Assembly: GCF_003325375.1 (NCBI RefSeq)
Contig: NZ_CP030864.1
Coordinates: 248,001-312,000, forward strand
Source of the DNA: Streptomyces globosus
GTDB lineage: Bacteria > Actinomycetota > Actinomycetes > Streptomycetales > Streptomycetaceae
DNA: 64,000 nt
Reading direction: 5' to 3'
Part shown: positions 26,824 through 35,250 of the stretch, piece after piece
Layout of the letters: each line of letters opens with the position of its first letter
Numbering within the stretch: position 1 is the first letter of the stretch
Made by a program: the position numbers and the translations under genes
Notes under the pieces: model-generated
The model's input: the letters and a program-made list of their open reading frames with translations, nothing else
What the model was told of the DNA's origin: nothing
Databases searched by the model: none

Positions 26824-29800
26824 GTGAGCGGGGACGTCAGCTTCGCAGTGCTGGGACCGCTGGAAGTCAGGACCGGGGACGAACGGCTGCGCCTGGGCGG
26901 CCCCATCCCCGCGCGGGTGCTCGCCACCCTGCTGCTCGAACCCGGCCGCACCGTCTCCGTCTCCCGCCTCGTCGCGGCCGCCTGGGACGACGAACCCCCC
27001 ACCACCGCCGCCCACCAGGTCCGCAAGGCCGTCGCCGACCTGCGCCAGCGCATACCCGGCGGCGCCACCGCCATCGCCACCGAAGGCCCCGGCTACCGCA
27101 TCGACGTCGACCCCGCCCGCCTCGACCTCACCCTCTTCACCCACCGCCTCCAGCAGGCCCGCGGCGCCCTCGACGCCCACCGCCCCGCCGAGGCCGCCGG
27201 GCACCTGCGCGACGCGCTCGCCCTGTGGCGCGGCCCCGTCCTCGCCGGCAGCAGCGGCCCCGTCATCGCCGCCGCCTCCGCCGTCCTCGAGGAACGCCGC
27301 CTGACCGCCGTCGAACAGCTCGTCGAACTACGCCTCGCCCTCGGCGAGAGCGGCGAACTCATCGGCGACCTGCGCGAACTGATCGCCGAGCACCCGCTGC
27401 GCGAAACCCTCCGCGGCCACCTGATGCTCGCCCTCTACCGCTCCGGACGCCAGGCCGAGGCCCTCGCCGAATTCGGCCGGGTCCGCGAACTGCTCGTCGA
27501 GGACCTCGGCATCGACCCCGGCCCCCAGCTCACCCGCCTCCACGAGGCGATCCTCCGCGACAGCCCCGAACTCGCCGCCCCCGAACCCGCCGCCCCACCC
27601 GCCGCCCCGCCCCCGGACACCCCCCGCGCACCGGCCGGCGCCCCCTGCACCCTCCCGCCCGACCTCCCCGACTTCACCGGCCGCGAACGCGAGCTGCGCC
27701 ACCTCCTCGCCCCGCCCGACCCGGGCCTGCCGGACGCCGCCGCCCGCGTCCTCGGCATCGACGGCATGGGCGGCAGCGGCAAGACCGCCCTCGCCCTGCA
27801 CGCCGCGCACCGCCTCGCCCCCGGCTACCCCGACGGCCGGCTCTACGCCGACCTGCGCGGCTTCTCCTCCGCCGAGAGCCCCCGCCCGCCCGGCGCGGTC
27901 ATCGGCTCCCTGCTGCGCATCCTCGGCACCCCCGGCGAACGCATCCCCGACGACCTCGACGGCCGCACCGCCCTGTGGCGGGCCACCCTCGCCGACCGCC
28001 GGGTCCTCCTCGTCCTCGACGACGCCGCGGACGCCGCACAGGTACGGCCGCTGCTCCCGGCCTCCTCCGGCTGCCTGGTCCTCGTCACCAGCCGCACCCG
28101 CATGACCGGGCTCGACGGCGCCGACTGGATCAGCGTCGCGGCGATGCCGCCGACCGACGGCCTCGCCCTGATCACCCGCGTCCTCGGCGCGGACCGCGTA
28201 CGCGCCGAACCCGGCGCCGCCGCCGCACTCGGCTCCCTGTGCGGGCACCTGCCGCTCGCCCTGCGCATCGCCGGCGCCCGGCTGCGCAGCCGCCCCCGCT
28301 GGACCGTCCGCCACCTCGTCGACCGGCTCGGCGACGAGGCCCGCCGCATCGACGAGCTCCGCTCCGGCGACCAGAGCGTCAAGGCGACCCTCCAGCTGTC
28401 CTACGAGGCGATGGCCCCCGCCCACCGCGAGGCCCTGCGGCTCCTCGGCCTGCACCCGGGCCGCGACATGGGCGTCCACTCGGCGGCCGCCCTGCTGGGC
28501 ACCGGCCTGCGGGAGGCCGAGGACGTCCTGGAGCACCTCCTCGACATGAACCTCGCCTGCCAGTACGAGATGGGCCGCTACGCCCTCCACGACATGGTCC
28601 GCAGCTTCACCCACAGCCTGCACGGGGCGCCGCCGCGGCCGCAGGAGCGGGCCGCCCTGCAACGGGTCCTCGACCACTTCCTCGCCGCCACCGAGGAGGC
28701 CTGCCGGATCCGCTTCCCCGGCCGCGCCCCCGCGGGACCGCCCGCGCCCGCGCCCTCGGAGGACGGCCTGCCCGGCCTCCCGGGCCCGGTCGACGCCGCG
28801 GCCGCGGAGGACTGGTTCGAGCGGGAACAGGGAGCCCTGCTCGCCGCGGCGCAGTGCGCGGAGCGGGCCGGCTTCGACCGGCACGCCGTCCACCTGGCCC
28901 GCAACCTCGCCTTCCACCTCAACGCGCGCAGCAGCCTGGAGGAGTTCGGCCGGGCCGCCGCCGTCGCGGTGGCCGCGGCCCGCCGCCTCGGCGACCCGGC
29001 CGTGCTGCGGGTCAGCCTGTCGAACCAGGCCGTCGCCCACTGCAAGCTCGGCCGGTTCCCCGAAGGCGTCACCGCGGCGACCGAGGCGCTCGGCCTGGCG
29101 GCCGGCCTGGACGACCGGTCCGGCGAGGCGGTCTGCCTCACCCTGCTCGGCCTGCTGCAGAGCCTCCTCGGCGACCTCGGCGCGGCCCGCCGCCACCTGG
29201 AGCGCGGGGCCGCCCTGCACCGGGAGCTCTCCGATCCGCGGCAGGAGGCGTACACCCTGTGCAACCTGAGCTCGGTCCTGACCTGGACCGGCCGGCCCGC
29301 GGAGGCCGCCGCGGCCGCCGCCCGCGCAGTCGCCCTGGCCGGGCGGGCCGGCACCGCCGGCGAGCAGGTGTCCGCGCTCAACGACCTGGCCGCCGCCCGC
29401 CTCGCGCTCGGCGAGGAGCAGGAGGCCCTCGCCGCGCTGGAACGGGCCATAGACCTGGCAGGCGAGTGCCGCATGCCGGAGAACCTCGGCCTCACCCTCG
29501 CCCTGGCAGCCGAGGCCTGCCAGCGCACCGGCCGCACGGTCCTCGCCGGAGACCACGCCGAACGGGCCCTGGAGCTCATCCGGGCGCACGGCACCGCGCT
29601 GCGGCAGGCGGTCGCGGAGAACGTCCTCGGCCGGGTCCACCTGCTGCGCGGCGCCCCCGAACGGGCTCGGGAGCTCCACGCCGAGGCCCTCCGCAGCGCC
29701 GACGCCGTCGGCTACCGCATCGAGTCCGCCAGAGCCCTGCGCGGCCTGGCCCTCGCCCACGAGGCGCTCGGCGACCGGGACCGGGCCCGCACCCACCGCG

Positions 29801-29871
29801 ACCGGGCGGACGCCGCGTTCGCCGCCCTGACCGGCGCCCCGGCGCCCGCCGCCCTGGCCACCGTCCCCTGA
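26824..29871 (+). CDS. AfsR-like SARP transcriptional activator with NB-ARC and TPR domains
   Basis: 1015 residues from GTG 26824, 6 nt after AGGAGG. The N-terminus (FAVLGPLEVRTGDERLRLGG...) is an OmpR-type winged helix (about 1-95), followed by the bacterial transcriptional activation domain (about 100-250) with LREPLRETLRGHLMLALYRSGRQAEAL-like helices. A STAND ATPase module has Walker A GMGGSGKT with Lys320 and Walker B VLLVLDDAADA. The C-terminal third is TPR-like (SNQAVAHCKLGRFPEG, NDLAAARLALGEEQEAL). AfsR-type SARPs activate biosynthetic promoters by binding direct repeats with an 11-bp period next to the -10. Arrays of that kind occur at 30116 and 33993-34057, so this protein is the likely regulator of the peptide-type locus. 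It converges on the small gene at 29899. Confidence 0.92.
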   Translation: MSGDVSFAVLGPLEVRTGDERLRLGGPIPARVLATLLLEPGRTVSVSRLVAAAWDDEPPTTAAHQVRKAVADLRQRIPGGATAIATEGPGYRIDVDPARLDLTLFTHRLQQARGALDAHRPAEAAGHLRDALALWRGPVLAGSSGPVIAAASAVLEERRLTAVEQLVELRLALGESGELIGDLRELIAEHPLRETLRGHLMLALYRSGRQAEALAEFGRVRELLVEDLGIDPGPQLTRLHEAILRDSPELAAPEPAAPPAAPPPDTPRAPAGAPCTLPPDLPDFTGRERELRHLLAPPDPGLPDAAARVLGIDGMGGSGKTALALHAAHRLAPGYPDGRLYADLRGFSSAESPRPPGAVIGSLLRILGTPGERIPDDLDGRTALWRATLADRRVLLVLDDAADAAQVRPLLPASSGCLVLVTSRTRMTGLDGADWISVAAMPPTDGLALITRVLGADRVRAEPGAAAALGSLCGHLPLALRIAGARLRSRPRWTVRHLVDRLGDEARRIDELRSGDQSVKATLQLSYEAMAPAHREALRLLGLHPGRDMGVHSAAALLGTGLREAEDVLEHLLDMNLACQYEMGRYALHDMVRSFTHSLHGAPPRPQERAALQRVLDHFLAATEEACRIRFPGRAPAGPPAPAPSEDGLPGLPGPVDAAAAEDWFEREQGALLAAAQCAERAGFDRHAVHLARNLAFHLNARSSLEEFGRAAAVAVAAARRLGDPAVLRVSLSNQAVAHCKLGRFPEGVTAATEALGLAAGLDDRSGEAVCLTLLGLLQSLLGDLGAARRHLERGAALHRELSDPRQEAYTLCNLSSVLTWTGRPAEAAAAAARAVALAGRAGTAGEQVSALNDLAAARLALGEEQEALAALERAIDLAGECRMPENLGLTLALAAEACQRTGRTVLAGDHAERALELIRAHGTALRQAVAENVLGRVHLLRGAPERARELHAEALRSADAVGYRIESARALRGLALAHEALGDRDRARTHRDRADAAFAALTGAPAPAALATVP

Positions 29872-29898
29872 GCGAAGGCAGAGAAGGGCGGCTCAGCC

Positions 29899-30045
29899 CT
29901 ACGGCCGGACGAACGACGGGCCGATCTCGGTCGCACGCACGCCCCCGCCGCCGCCCGCCGGCCCGAGGGCGGCGCCCGCCCCGCAGACAGCCGCCGCTGC
30001 CACCGCCGCCACCGCCGCCACCAGGACGGCCACCGTCCTCCGCAT
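29899..30045 (-). CDS. Small exported peptide under a SARP-type promoter
   Basis: 48 residues from ATG 30045, 7 nt after GGAGGAGG, a very strong ribosome site. A short MRR start is followed by a hydrophobic Ala/Val segment (about 5-30) ending near AVCGAGAALG, then GPAGGGGG, then the polar tail VRATEIGPSFVRP. It could be a secreted signal or structural peptide, or a precursor with a cleavable Gly linker; I know no family for it. It is convergent with the SARP gene (27-bp gap). Its promoter carries three 11-bp-spaced repeats. The arrangement recalls afsR activating the adjacent small gene afsS, but the sequence is unlike AfsS. Confidence 0.6.
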   Translation of the reverse strand: MRRTVAVLVAAVAAVAAAAVCGAGAALGPAGGGGGVRATEIGPSFVRP

Positions 30046-30100
30046 CACGCAACCTCCTCCTCGCCGGGGCCGGCGCGCCCCGCGGCGCCCGGCAGGAACC

Positions 30101-30144
30101 ATGCTGGCCGCGGCCGTTCCCGAAGGGTTCCCGCCCGGATCCCG
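30101..30144 (-). promoter_or_regulatory. SARP-type operator and -10 for the small exported peptide
   Basis: On the plus strand GTTCCCG (30116), GTTCCCG (30127) and GATCCCG (30138) are exactly 11 bp apart. Read on the minus strand this is CGGGATC, CGGGAAC, CGGGAAC, then 9 nt, then the -10-like CAGCAT (30106-30101), which puts the start site about 50 nt before ATG 30045. The same core, spacing and -10 recur at 33977-34010. Confidence 0.7.
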
Positions 30145-30177
30145 GCCGCGGCGGCGGCGCGGGCCGCCCGTACGCCC

Positions 30178-31401
30178 TCAGCCGGTCAGGCGCAGCGGCA
30201 GCGTCCGCAGCCCGCCCACCACGACCGAGTCCAGCCGCTCCGGCGGGCCGTCCGGCTCCACGCCGCGGACCTGGCGGACGAACTCCCGCAGCACCGCCCG
30301 GATCTCCAGCTTCGCCAGCTGCGAGCCCACGCAGTAGTGCGGGCCCGCGCCCAGCGCCAAGTGCCGGTTCGGGGTGCGGCGGATGTCGAAGGCGTCCGGG
30401 TCGGCGAAGTGCGCGGGGTCCCGGTTCGCGGACGGCAGCCAGCACACCACGAGGTCGCCCTCGCGGACCTGCCGCCCGCCCAGCACCGCGTCCCGCGCGG
30501 CCCGCCGCACGAGGTGCGTGGCGCTGGAGGTCCACCGCAGGATCTCCTCGATCGCCGTCCCGGCCACCTCCTCGAAGCCGGTGCGCAGCAGCTCCCACTG
30601 CGCGGGCCGCTCCAGCAGCGCCAGCATGCCGCCCGACATGGCGAGCCGTACGTTCTCCGTCCCGCCGACCAGCAGGTTGTCGCAGTTGAGGACGACGTCC
30701 TCGACAGGCAGCGGCCGGCCGTCCACGTGCACCGCCGCGAGGACGCTGACCAGGTCGTCGCCGGGCTGGGCCCGCCGCCGCTCCGCCAACTCGCCGAAGT
30801 AGTCGAGGATCTGCAGGTGCGCCAGCGTCCGCTCCGTCGCGGTGCCCGCGCAGAACGCGTCCGTCGTCCACTCCACGATGTCAGGCCGGTCCCGCTCCGG
30901 AATCCCGAGGAACGTGCAGACCACCTCCACCGGCAGGACGGCCGCGATGCCGGTCACGAAGTCGGTTCGCCCGGCCGCCACCGCGTCCCGGACGATCCGC
31001 TCCGCCTGCGCGTCCAGCGCGTCCGACAGCCGGCGCAGGTTGCGGGGGGCGAACCAGCCGGCGACGGCCCCGCGCAGCCGCCGGTGGCGCTCCGGCTCGG
31101 ACAGGGCCAGGGTCCGGTTGCCGCCCGGGTCGTCGCCCTGGGCGCGCGGCCGCAGCAGGATCCCCGAGGCGGAGCTGTACGTCCGCGCGTCCCGCAGCAC
31201 CTCGTCGATCTCGTCGTAGCGGGTCAGCGACCAGAAGCCGGGGAACTCGCCCGGCCCGTGCCACAGCACCGGCTCCTGCTCGCGCAGCCGGGCCCACAGG
31301 GCGTACGGGTCGCCGGAGCGGTGCGTCTCGCCGTCGAGGAGGCGTGCGGTGTCCTCCTGCGCCGTCGTCCGCGGCGCGTGCGCCGCCGCCGTCGCGCTCA
31401 C
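30178..31401 (-). CDS. Cytochrome P450, likely acting on a PCP-bound amino acid
   Basis: 407 residues from GTG 31401, in a GTGA overlap with the thioesterase gene. The haem loop is LALGAGPHYCVGSQLAKLE with ligand Cys357, and the ExxR helix is EEILRWTS. The I-helix reads LLVGGTENVRLAMSGG: Glu249 is kept but the usual Thr of (A/G)Gx(D/E)T is Asn250. P450s encoded beside a free A-PCP didomain and a type II thioesterase (NikQ with NikP1/NikP2 in nikkomycin, NovI with NovH in novobiocin) beta-hydroxylate the tethered amino acid. The same three-gene set here supports that role; the amino acid is unproven. Electron donors are not encoded nearby. Confidence 0.88.
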   Translation of the reverse strand: MSATAAAHAPRTTAQEDTARLLDGETHRSGDPYALWARLREQEPVLWHGPGEFPGFWSLTRYDEIDEVLRDARTYSSASGILLRPRAQGDDPGGNRTLALSEPERHRRLRGAVAGWFAPRNLRRLSDALDAQAERIVRDAVAAGRTDFVTGIAAVLPVEVVCTFLGIPERDRPDIVEWTTDAFCAGTATERTLAHLQILDYFGELAERRRAQPGDDLVSVLAAVHVDGRPLPVEDVVLNCDNLLVGGTENVRLAMSGGMLALLERPAQWELLRTGFEEVAGTAIEEILRWTSSATHLVRRAARDAVLGGRQVREGDLVVCWLPSANRDPAHFADPDAFDIRRTPNRHLALGAGPHYCVGSQLAKLEIRAVLREFVRQVRGVEPDGPPERLDSVVVGGLRTLPLRLTG

Positions 31402-32150
31402 GGCGCCGAAGGGGCCGCGGCGGCCGCCGACCGGGCCAGCTCGTCGGAGATCAGCGGGAACGGTGGCTCGGTCCGCAGGTAGAAGTGCCCGCCGGGCAGC
31501 ACCAGCGGGGTGAACGTGCCGGAGGTGTGCCCGCTCCACCGGGCGAACCGCGTGCGGATCTCCGGGATGTCGTCCTCCCCGGCCACCGCGACCAGGCGGG
31601 AGGAGATCCGGGCGCCCTCGTACCCGTCGTAGCGGGAGACGAGCCGCAGGTCCGCCTTGATGTACTCCAGCAGCAGCTCCATCAGCTCGTCCTCCCGGAG
31701 CAGTTCGATGCTGAGCGGCTCGTACCGGCCGAGGTAGCGGAGGACGTCCGCGGTGTCCTCGAACGGCACCGGCGGGCGCAGCGCGGGCGCCGCCGCCGAC
31801 GACACCACCAGGACGGGCACCGGCCGGCCGGCCCGCTCCAGCAGCCGGGCCGTCTCGAAGGCGACGTACGCGCCCATGCTGTGCCCGAACAGCACGGAGT
31901 ACGCCTCCCCGCTCGCCAGGACCTCGTCGGCGACGGCCTGCGCCAGCCCGGTCAGCGACTCGGGATGGTCCTGCGTGATGCGGTCCTCGCGGCCCGGGTA
32001 CTGCACGGCGTGGACGCGGGCCCCGGGCAGCAGGCCCTGCCAGGAGCGGAAGAAGGAGGCGCAGCCGCCCGCGTGGGGGAAGCACAGGACGGCCGGGCGC
32101 CCGTCGTGCCCGGGGGCGAACTCTCTGATGGAGCTGGTGGTCGAAGGCAT
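31398..32150 (-). CDS. Type II thioesterase of the A-PCP/P450 set
   Basis: 250 residues with the type II pattern: LCFPHAGGCASFF near the N-terminus, Ser91 in FGHSMGAYVAFE, and the C-terminal GGHFYL histidine. In comparable beta-hydroxylation systems the partner thioesterase (NikP2 type) frees the hydroxylated amino acid from the PCP. Placement between the A-PCP gene (76 bp upstream) and the P450 gene (overlapping) favours that dedicated role over general proof-reading. ATG 32150 follows GGGGAA at a slightly short distance. Confidence 0.87.
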   Translation of the reverse strand: MPSTTSSIREFAPGHDGRPAVLCFPHAGGCASFFRSWQGLLPGARVHAVQYPGREDRITQDHPESLTGLAQAVADEVLASGEAYSVLFGHSMGAYVAFETARLLERAGRPVPVLVVSSAAAPALRPPVPFEDTADVLRYLGRYEPLSIELLREDELMELLLEYIKADLRLVSRYDGYEGARISSRLVAVAGEDDIPEIRTRFARWSGHTSGTFTPLVLPGGHFYLRTEPPFPLISDELARSAAAAAPSAP

Positions 32151-32226
32151 GGGGAACCCATCGGTGTCGTGGCGGACGTACGGACGGACGGACGGCGTGC
32201 GGAGGCGGGCCGGGCGGGGCCCGCGG

Positions 32227-33969
32227 TCAAGGCTGCGACAGCAGTTCGACCTGCTCGGGGATGGTGCCGCACCGGTACACCTGCCGGACCGGCAGCGTCC
32301 GGCCCGCGATCCGGCCCAGCGCGCGGGAGAGCCGCAGCACGGACAGCGAGTTCCCGCCGAGGTCGAAGAAGGTGTCCTGCTCGGTGCCCCGCACGGGGAC
32401 GCCGAGGACCTCCTCCCAGGCGCGCGCGATCTGCGCCGCGAGCCCGCCCGCCACGGGCGCCGGGGCAGCTGCGGCGGGCGCGGGCCGGCGTACCGACGCC
32501 AGCAGCGCCGCCCGGTCGATCTTGTCGTGTGCGGAGCGCGGCAGCGACGGCAGGAACACGATCCGGTCGGGCACGACCGCCGCGCTCAGCGCCTCCTCCA
32601 CCACCCGCCGCACCGACGCCGCGTCCACCTCCGCGCCCGGCTCTCGCACCGCGAAGGCGTACGAGGTCGCGGACTCGGCGTCATAGGCGACGGCCGCCGC
32701 CCGCAGGCCCGGATGCGCGGCGATGGCCTCCTCGACGGCCTCGATGTGGACCCGCACCCCGCGGATCTTCACCTCGTTGTCGAGCCGGCCCACGAACTCC
32801 AGGCCGCCCTCCGGCAGCCACCGCCCCAGGTCGCCCGTCAGGTACACCCGCTCCAGCCGGCCCGGCCCGGTCTCGACGTCGGTGAACCGGGCCCGCGTCA
32901 GCGCCTCGTCACCGACGTAGCCGCGGGCGACCGTCGGGCCGCTGACCGCGATCTGCCCGGCCGCGCCCAGCGGCACGGCGCGCAGCCGCTCGTCGAGCAG
33001 GTGCACGGTCGCCCCCGGGATCGCGAAGCCGATCGTGGAGTCCGCGGGCTCGGTGTAGAAGCGGTACGTCGACCAGACGGTGCACTCCGTCGGCCCGTAC
33101 TCGTTGCCCAGCACCACACCGGGCAGCAGCGCGAAGTGCCGGTCGATGACGGACCGGGCGAGGGACTCCCCGGCGCACACCACCACCCGCAGCCGCTCCA
33201 GCGCGGCCGCGACGCCCGCATCCTCCCGGGCGGTGTCCAGCAGCTCGGAGTGGAAGCTCGGCACGGTCAGCGTCTGGGTGACGCCGTACGCGGCGATCAG
33301 CCCGGCCAGCGCCTGCGGGTTGCGCCGCTCCTCCTCGTCGGCGACGACGAGCGTCCCGCCCACGGCGAGCGTGCCCCACACCCCGGCCACCGACGAGTCG
33401 AAGTGGAACGGCGACAGCAGCAGGAACACGGGCCTGCCGAACCGCTCGTACACCTCCACGCGCGCGGCGTTCGACGCCGCCAGGTTCCGCTGCGAGACCG
33501 ACACGCCCTTGGGGCGGCCGCTGCTGCCCGAGGTGTACAGCACGTACGCCTCCCGCTCCGCGGGGTCCCGCACCCACTCCCGGCCCGCCGAGGCGCCTAC
33601 CGGCGGCGGCTCCGCGGCGGCGTCGAACGCGCCCGTGCGCGGATCGACGACCACCCCCAGCCCCGCCGACTCCCGGATGTGCGCCAGCGCCTCCGGCGCC
33701 GCCCGCGGGTCGGCGAACACGAACGACCGGCCCGACAGCCAGGCCGCCAGGGCGTACACGACGGCCCCGGCCGTCCGGTGCGACAGGATGCCGATCCGGT
33801 CCGCGCCGGCGGACCGCGGGTCGGCGTCCAGCTCCCGGGCGGCGGCCTCCGCCGCCTCCCGCAGGGCGCCGTAGGACAGTACCGAGCCCCCGCACACCAC
33901 GGCGGGGCCGTCGGGGCTGCGCAGGGCGTGCTCCATCACCGCGTCGAGGGCAAGCTGATGTCTCGTCAT
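32227..33969 (-). CDS. NRPS adenylation-PCP didomain
   Basis: 580 residues. Adenylation motifs: LYTSGSSGRPKGV, NEYGPTECTVWS, VYLTGDLGRWLPEG and DNEVKIRGVRVH. The catalytic Lys is in SAHDKIDR. The carrier site is Ser541 in FFDLGGNSLSV. There is no condensation domain, so the enzyme loads one amino acid onto itself for modification in trans. By hand alignment to GrsA the pocket reads D-S-A-T-V-A-E-V-W. It shares D,S,A,E,V with the bacitracin His code and D,T,V,A,V with the NovH Tyr code, so His or an aromatic residue is possible. The start is ATG 33969, because the ATG at 33978 overlaps the predicted -10 box. The message is therefore probably nearly leaderless. Confidence 0.9.
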   Translation of the reverse strand: MTRHQLALDAVMEHALRSPDGPAVVCGGSVLSYGALREAAEAAARELDADPRSAGADRIGILSHRTAGAVVYALAAWLSGRSFVFADPRAAPEALAHIRESAGLGVVVDPRTGAFDAAAEPPPVGASAGREWVRDPAEREAYVLYTSGSSGRPKGVSVSQRNLAASNAARVEVYERFGRPVFLLLSPFHFDSSVAGVWGTLAVGGTLVVADEEERRNPQALAGLIAAYGVTQTLTVPSFHSELLDTAREDAGVAAALERLRVVVCAGESLARSVIDRHFALLPGVVLGNEYGPTECTVWSTYRFYTEPADSTIGFAIPGATVHLLDERLRAVPLGAAGQIAVSGPTVARGYVGDEALTRARFTDVETGPGRLERVYLTGDLGRWLPEGGLEFVGRLDNEVKIRGVRVHIEAVEEAIAAHPGLRAAAVAYDAESATSYAFAVREPGAEVDAASVRRVVEEALSAAVVPDRIVFLPSLPRSAHDKIDRAALLASVRRPAPAAAAPAPVAGGLAAQIARAWEEVLGVPVRGTEQDTFFDLGGNSLSVLRLSRALGRIAGRTLPVRQVYRCGTIPEQVELLSQP

Positions 33970-33976
33970 GGCCCGC

Positions 33977-34021
33977 ATGCTGCGCAGCCGCCCTTCCCGG
34001 ATCCTTCCCGACGCGTTCCGG
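33977..34021 (-). promoter_or_regulatory. SARP-type operator and -10 for the A-PCP/TE/P450 operon
   Basis: Plus-strand CTTCCCG at 33993 and 34004 and GTTCCGG at 34015 are 11 bp apart. On the minus strand this gives CGGGAAG repeats, then 10 nt, then CAGCAT (33982-33977), the same -10 as at 30106. The start site would fall next to ATG 33969. It is the left arm of a divergent operator whose centre is the palindrome GTTCCGGGAAC (34015-34025). Confidence 0.7.
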
Positions 34022-34073
34022 GAACCCGCCGGGAAGCCGCCGGGAACGCGCCGGGAGCGGCCCCTCCCAGACT
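34018..34073 (+). promoter_or_regulatory. SARP-type operator and -10 for the PLP/ATP-grasp operon
   Basis: CCGGGAAC (34018), CCGGGAAG (34029), CCGGGAAC (34040) and CCGGGAG (34051) form four direct repeats with an exact 11-bp period. CAGACT at 34068-34073, 10 nt after the last repeat, is a plausible -10 and would start the message about 65 nt before GTG 34145. Together with the mirror-image array it makes a shared divergent control region of 166 bp. Confidence 0.72.
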
Positions 34074-34144
34074 CGTCGGTGCCGGCGGCCCGCGCACACC
34101 CCTGCCGCCCGGCCCCACGGACACCACTGGAAGGGACAGCCGCG

Positions 34145-35206
34145 GTGTACAAGTCTTTCGCCGAGAAGCTCTCGGAGCCCGACCTCATCGACCTCGGGAA
34201 CGGCATCCACGTCCTGCGGTTCGAGGTCATGAAGGTCACCTCGGTCCGCGCCGCCGTCGTGGACCTCCTCGAACGCGGCGTGATCCGCCCCGGCCAGACC
34301 CTCGTCGACAGCTCCAGCGGCATCTACGGCCACGCCCTCGCCCTCGTCTGCCGCGAACTCGGCCTCAAGGCACACGTCTTCGCCTCCGTCGCCGTCGACG
34401 CCGCGATCCGCACCCAGCTGAAGTACCTCGGCGCCACCTACACGCAGGTGCCGTCCTCCGGGGACGACGGCCTCCAGCACGACCAGGAGACCCGCGTCCG
34501 CCTCGTCCACGCCTACCTGCGCGAGCACCCCGACGCCTACTGGATGCAGCAGTACCACGACGACGTCCACTACCTCGGCTACGAGCGCGTCGCCCACACC
34601 GTCGTCAAGGAGCTCGGCTCCGACGGCGTCACCCTCGTCGGCGGCATCGGCACCGGCGCCTCCACCGGCGCGATGAGCCGCTACCTGCGCGCCGCGTCCG
34701 CGGGCGTCCGCGTCGCCGGCATCCAGCCCTTCGGCAGCCGCTCCTTCGGCTCCGAGGCCATCCCCCTCGACGGGTTCATCATCGCCGGCATCGGCAGCGG
34801 CATCCGCTTCGACAACATCGACTACAGCGCCTACGACGACATCCACTGGCTCGACTTCTCCGTCTCCGCCGCCGGATGCCGCCACCTGCTCTCCACCACC
34901 GGCGTCTTCGCGGGCCTGTCAGCCGGCGCGAGCTGGCAGGTCTCCCGCCACATCCGCGCCGCCGAACCCGACGGCAGCCCCATCGTCTTCCTCGCCGCCG
35001 ACCCCGGCCACCGCTACGTCGAACGCGTCTTCCCGCCCGACGGCCCGCTCACCGAGGACCCCGCCTACCACCCGCGCACCATCGCCGACCTCTCCGAGAT
35101 GGCAGGCCCCTGGTGCACCATGCGCTGGGACCGGCGGCCCTACAGCGTCACCGACGACCTCCCGCCCTACACCCCCGCCGCCGCCCGGCAGCCCGCGTAC
35201 GCCTGA
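34145..35206 (+). CDS. Fold-type II PLP enzyme related to cysteine synthase
   Basis: 353 residues from GTG 34145, about 8 nt after GGAAGGGA. Cysteine-synthase landmarks are present in modified form: Lys30 in FEVMKVTSVRA is the expected Schiff-base lysine, DSSSGIYGHALAL (55-67) is the substrate loop, and GGIGTGASTGAMSRY binds the PLP phosphate. Members beta-replace O-activated serine or cysteine. Relatives in antibiotic and siderophore clusters (SbnA type) make non-protein amino acids such as 2,3-diaminopropionate precursors. The loop differs from OASS (SSSGNTG) at several positions, so the nucleophile is unknown. It leads an operon with ATP-grasp ligases, so it probably supplies one building block of the peptide. 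Confidence 0.85.
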   Translation: MYKSFAEKLSEPDLIDLGNGIHVLRFEVMKVTSVRAAVVDLLERGVIRPGQTLVDSSSGIYGHALALVCRELGLKAHVFASVAVDAAIRTQLKYLGATYTQVPSSGDDGLQHDQETRVRLVHAYLREHPDAYWMQQYHDDVHYLGYERVAHTVVKELGSDGVTLVGGIGTGASTGAMSRYLRAASAGVRVAGIQPFGSRSFGSEAIPLDGFIIAGIGSGIRFDNIDYSAYDDIHWLDFSVSAAGCRHLLSTTGVFAGLSAGASWQVSRHIRAAEPDGSPIVFLAADPGHRYVERVFPPDGPLTEDPAYHPRTIADLSEMAGPWCTMRWDRRPYSVTDDLPPYTPAAARQPAYA

Positions 35207-35250
35207 CCCCCCCCCGCCACCCCGTCCGGCACCTCCTGCGAGGCCACACC

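Noticed and set aside
30116..30144. GTTCCCG repeats as part of a terminator for the P450 operon
   Set aside because: They are direct repeats, not inverted, and have the 11-bp period and -10 spacing seen at 33993.
33970..33978. ATG 33978 as the A-PCP start
   Set aside because: It overlaps the predicted -10 box shared with the promoter at 30101, so it would lie upstream of the transcript start.
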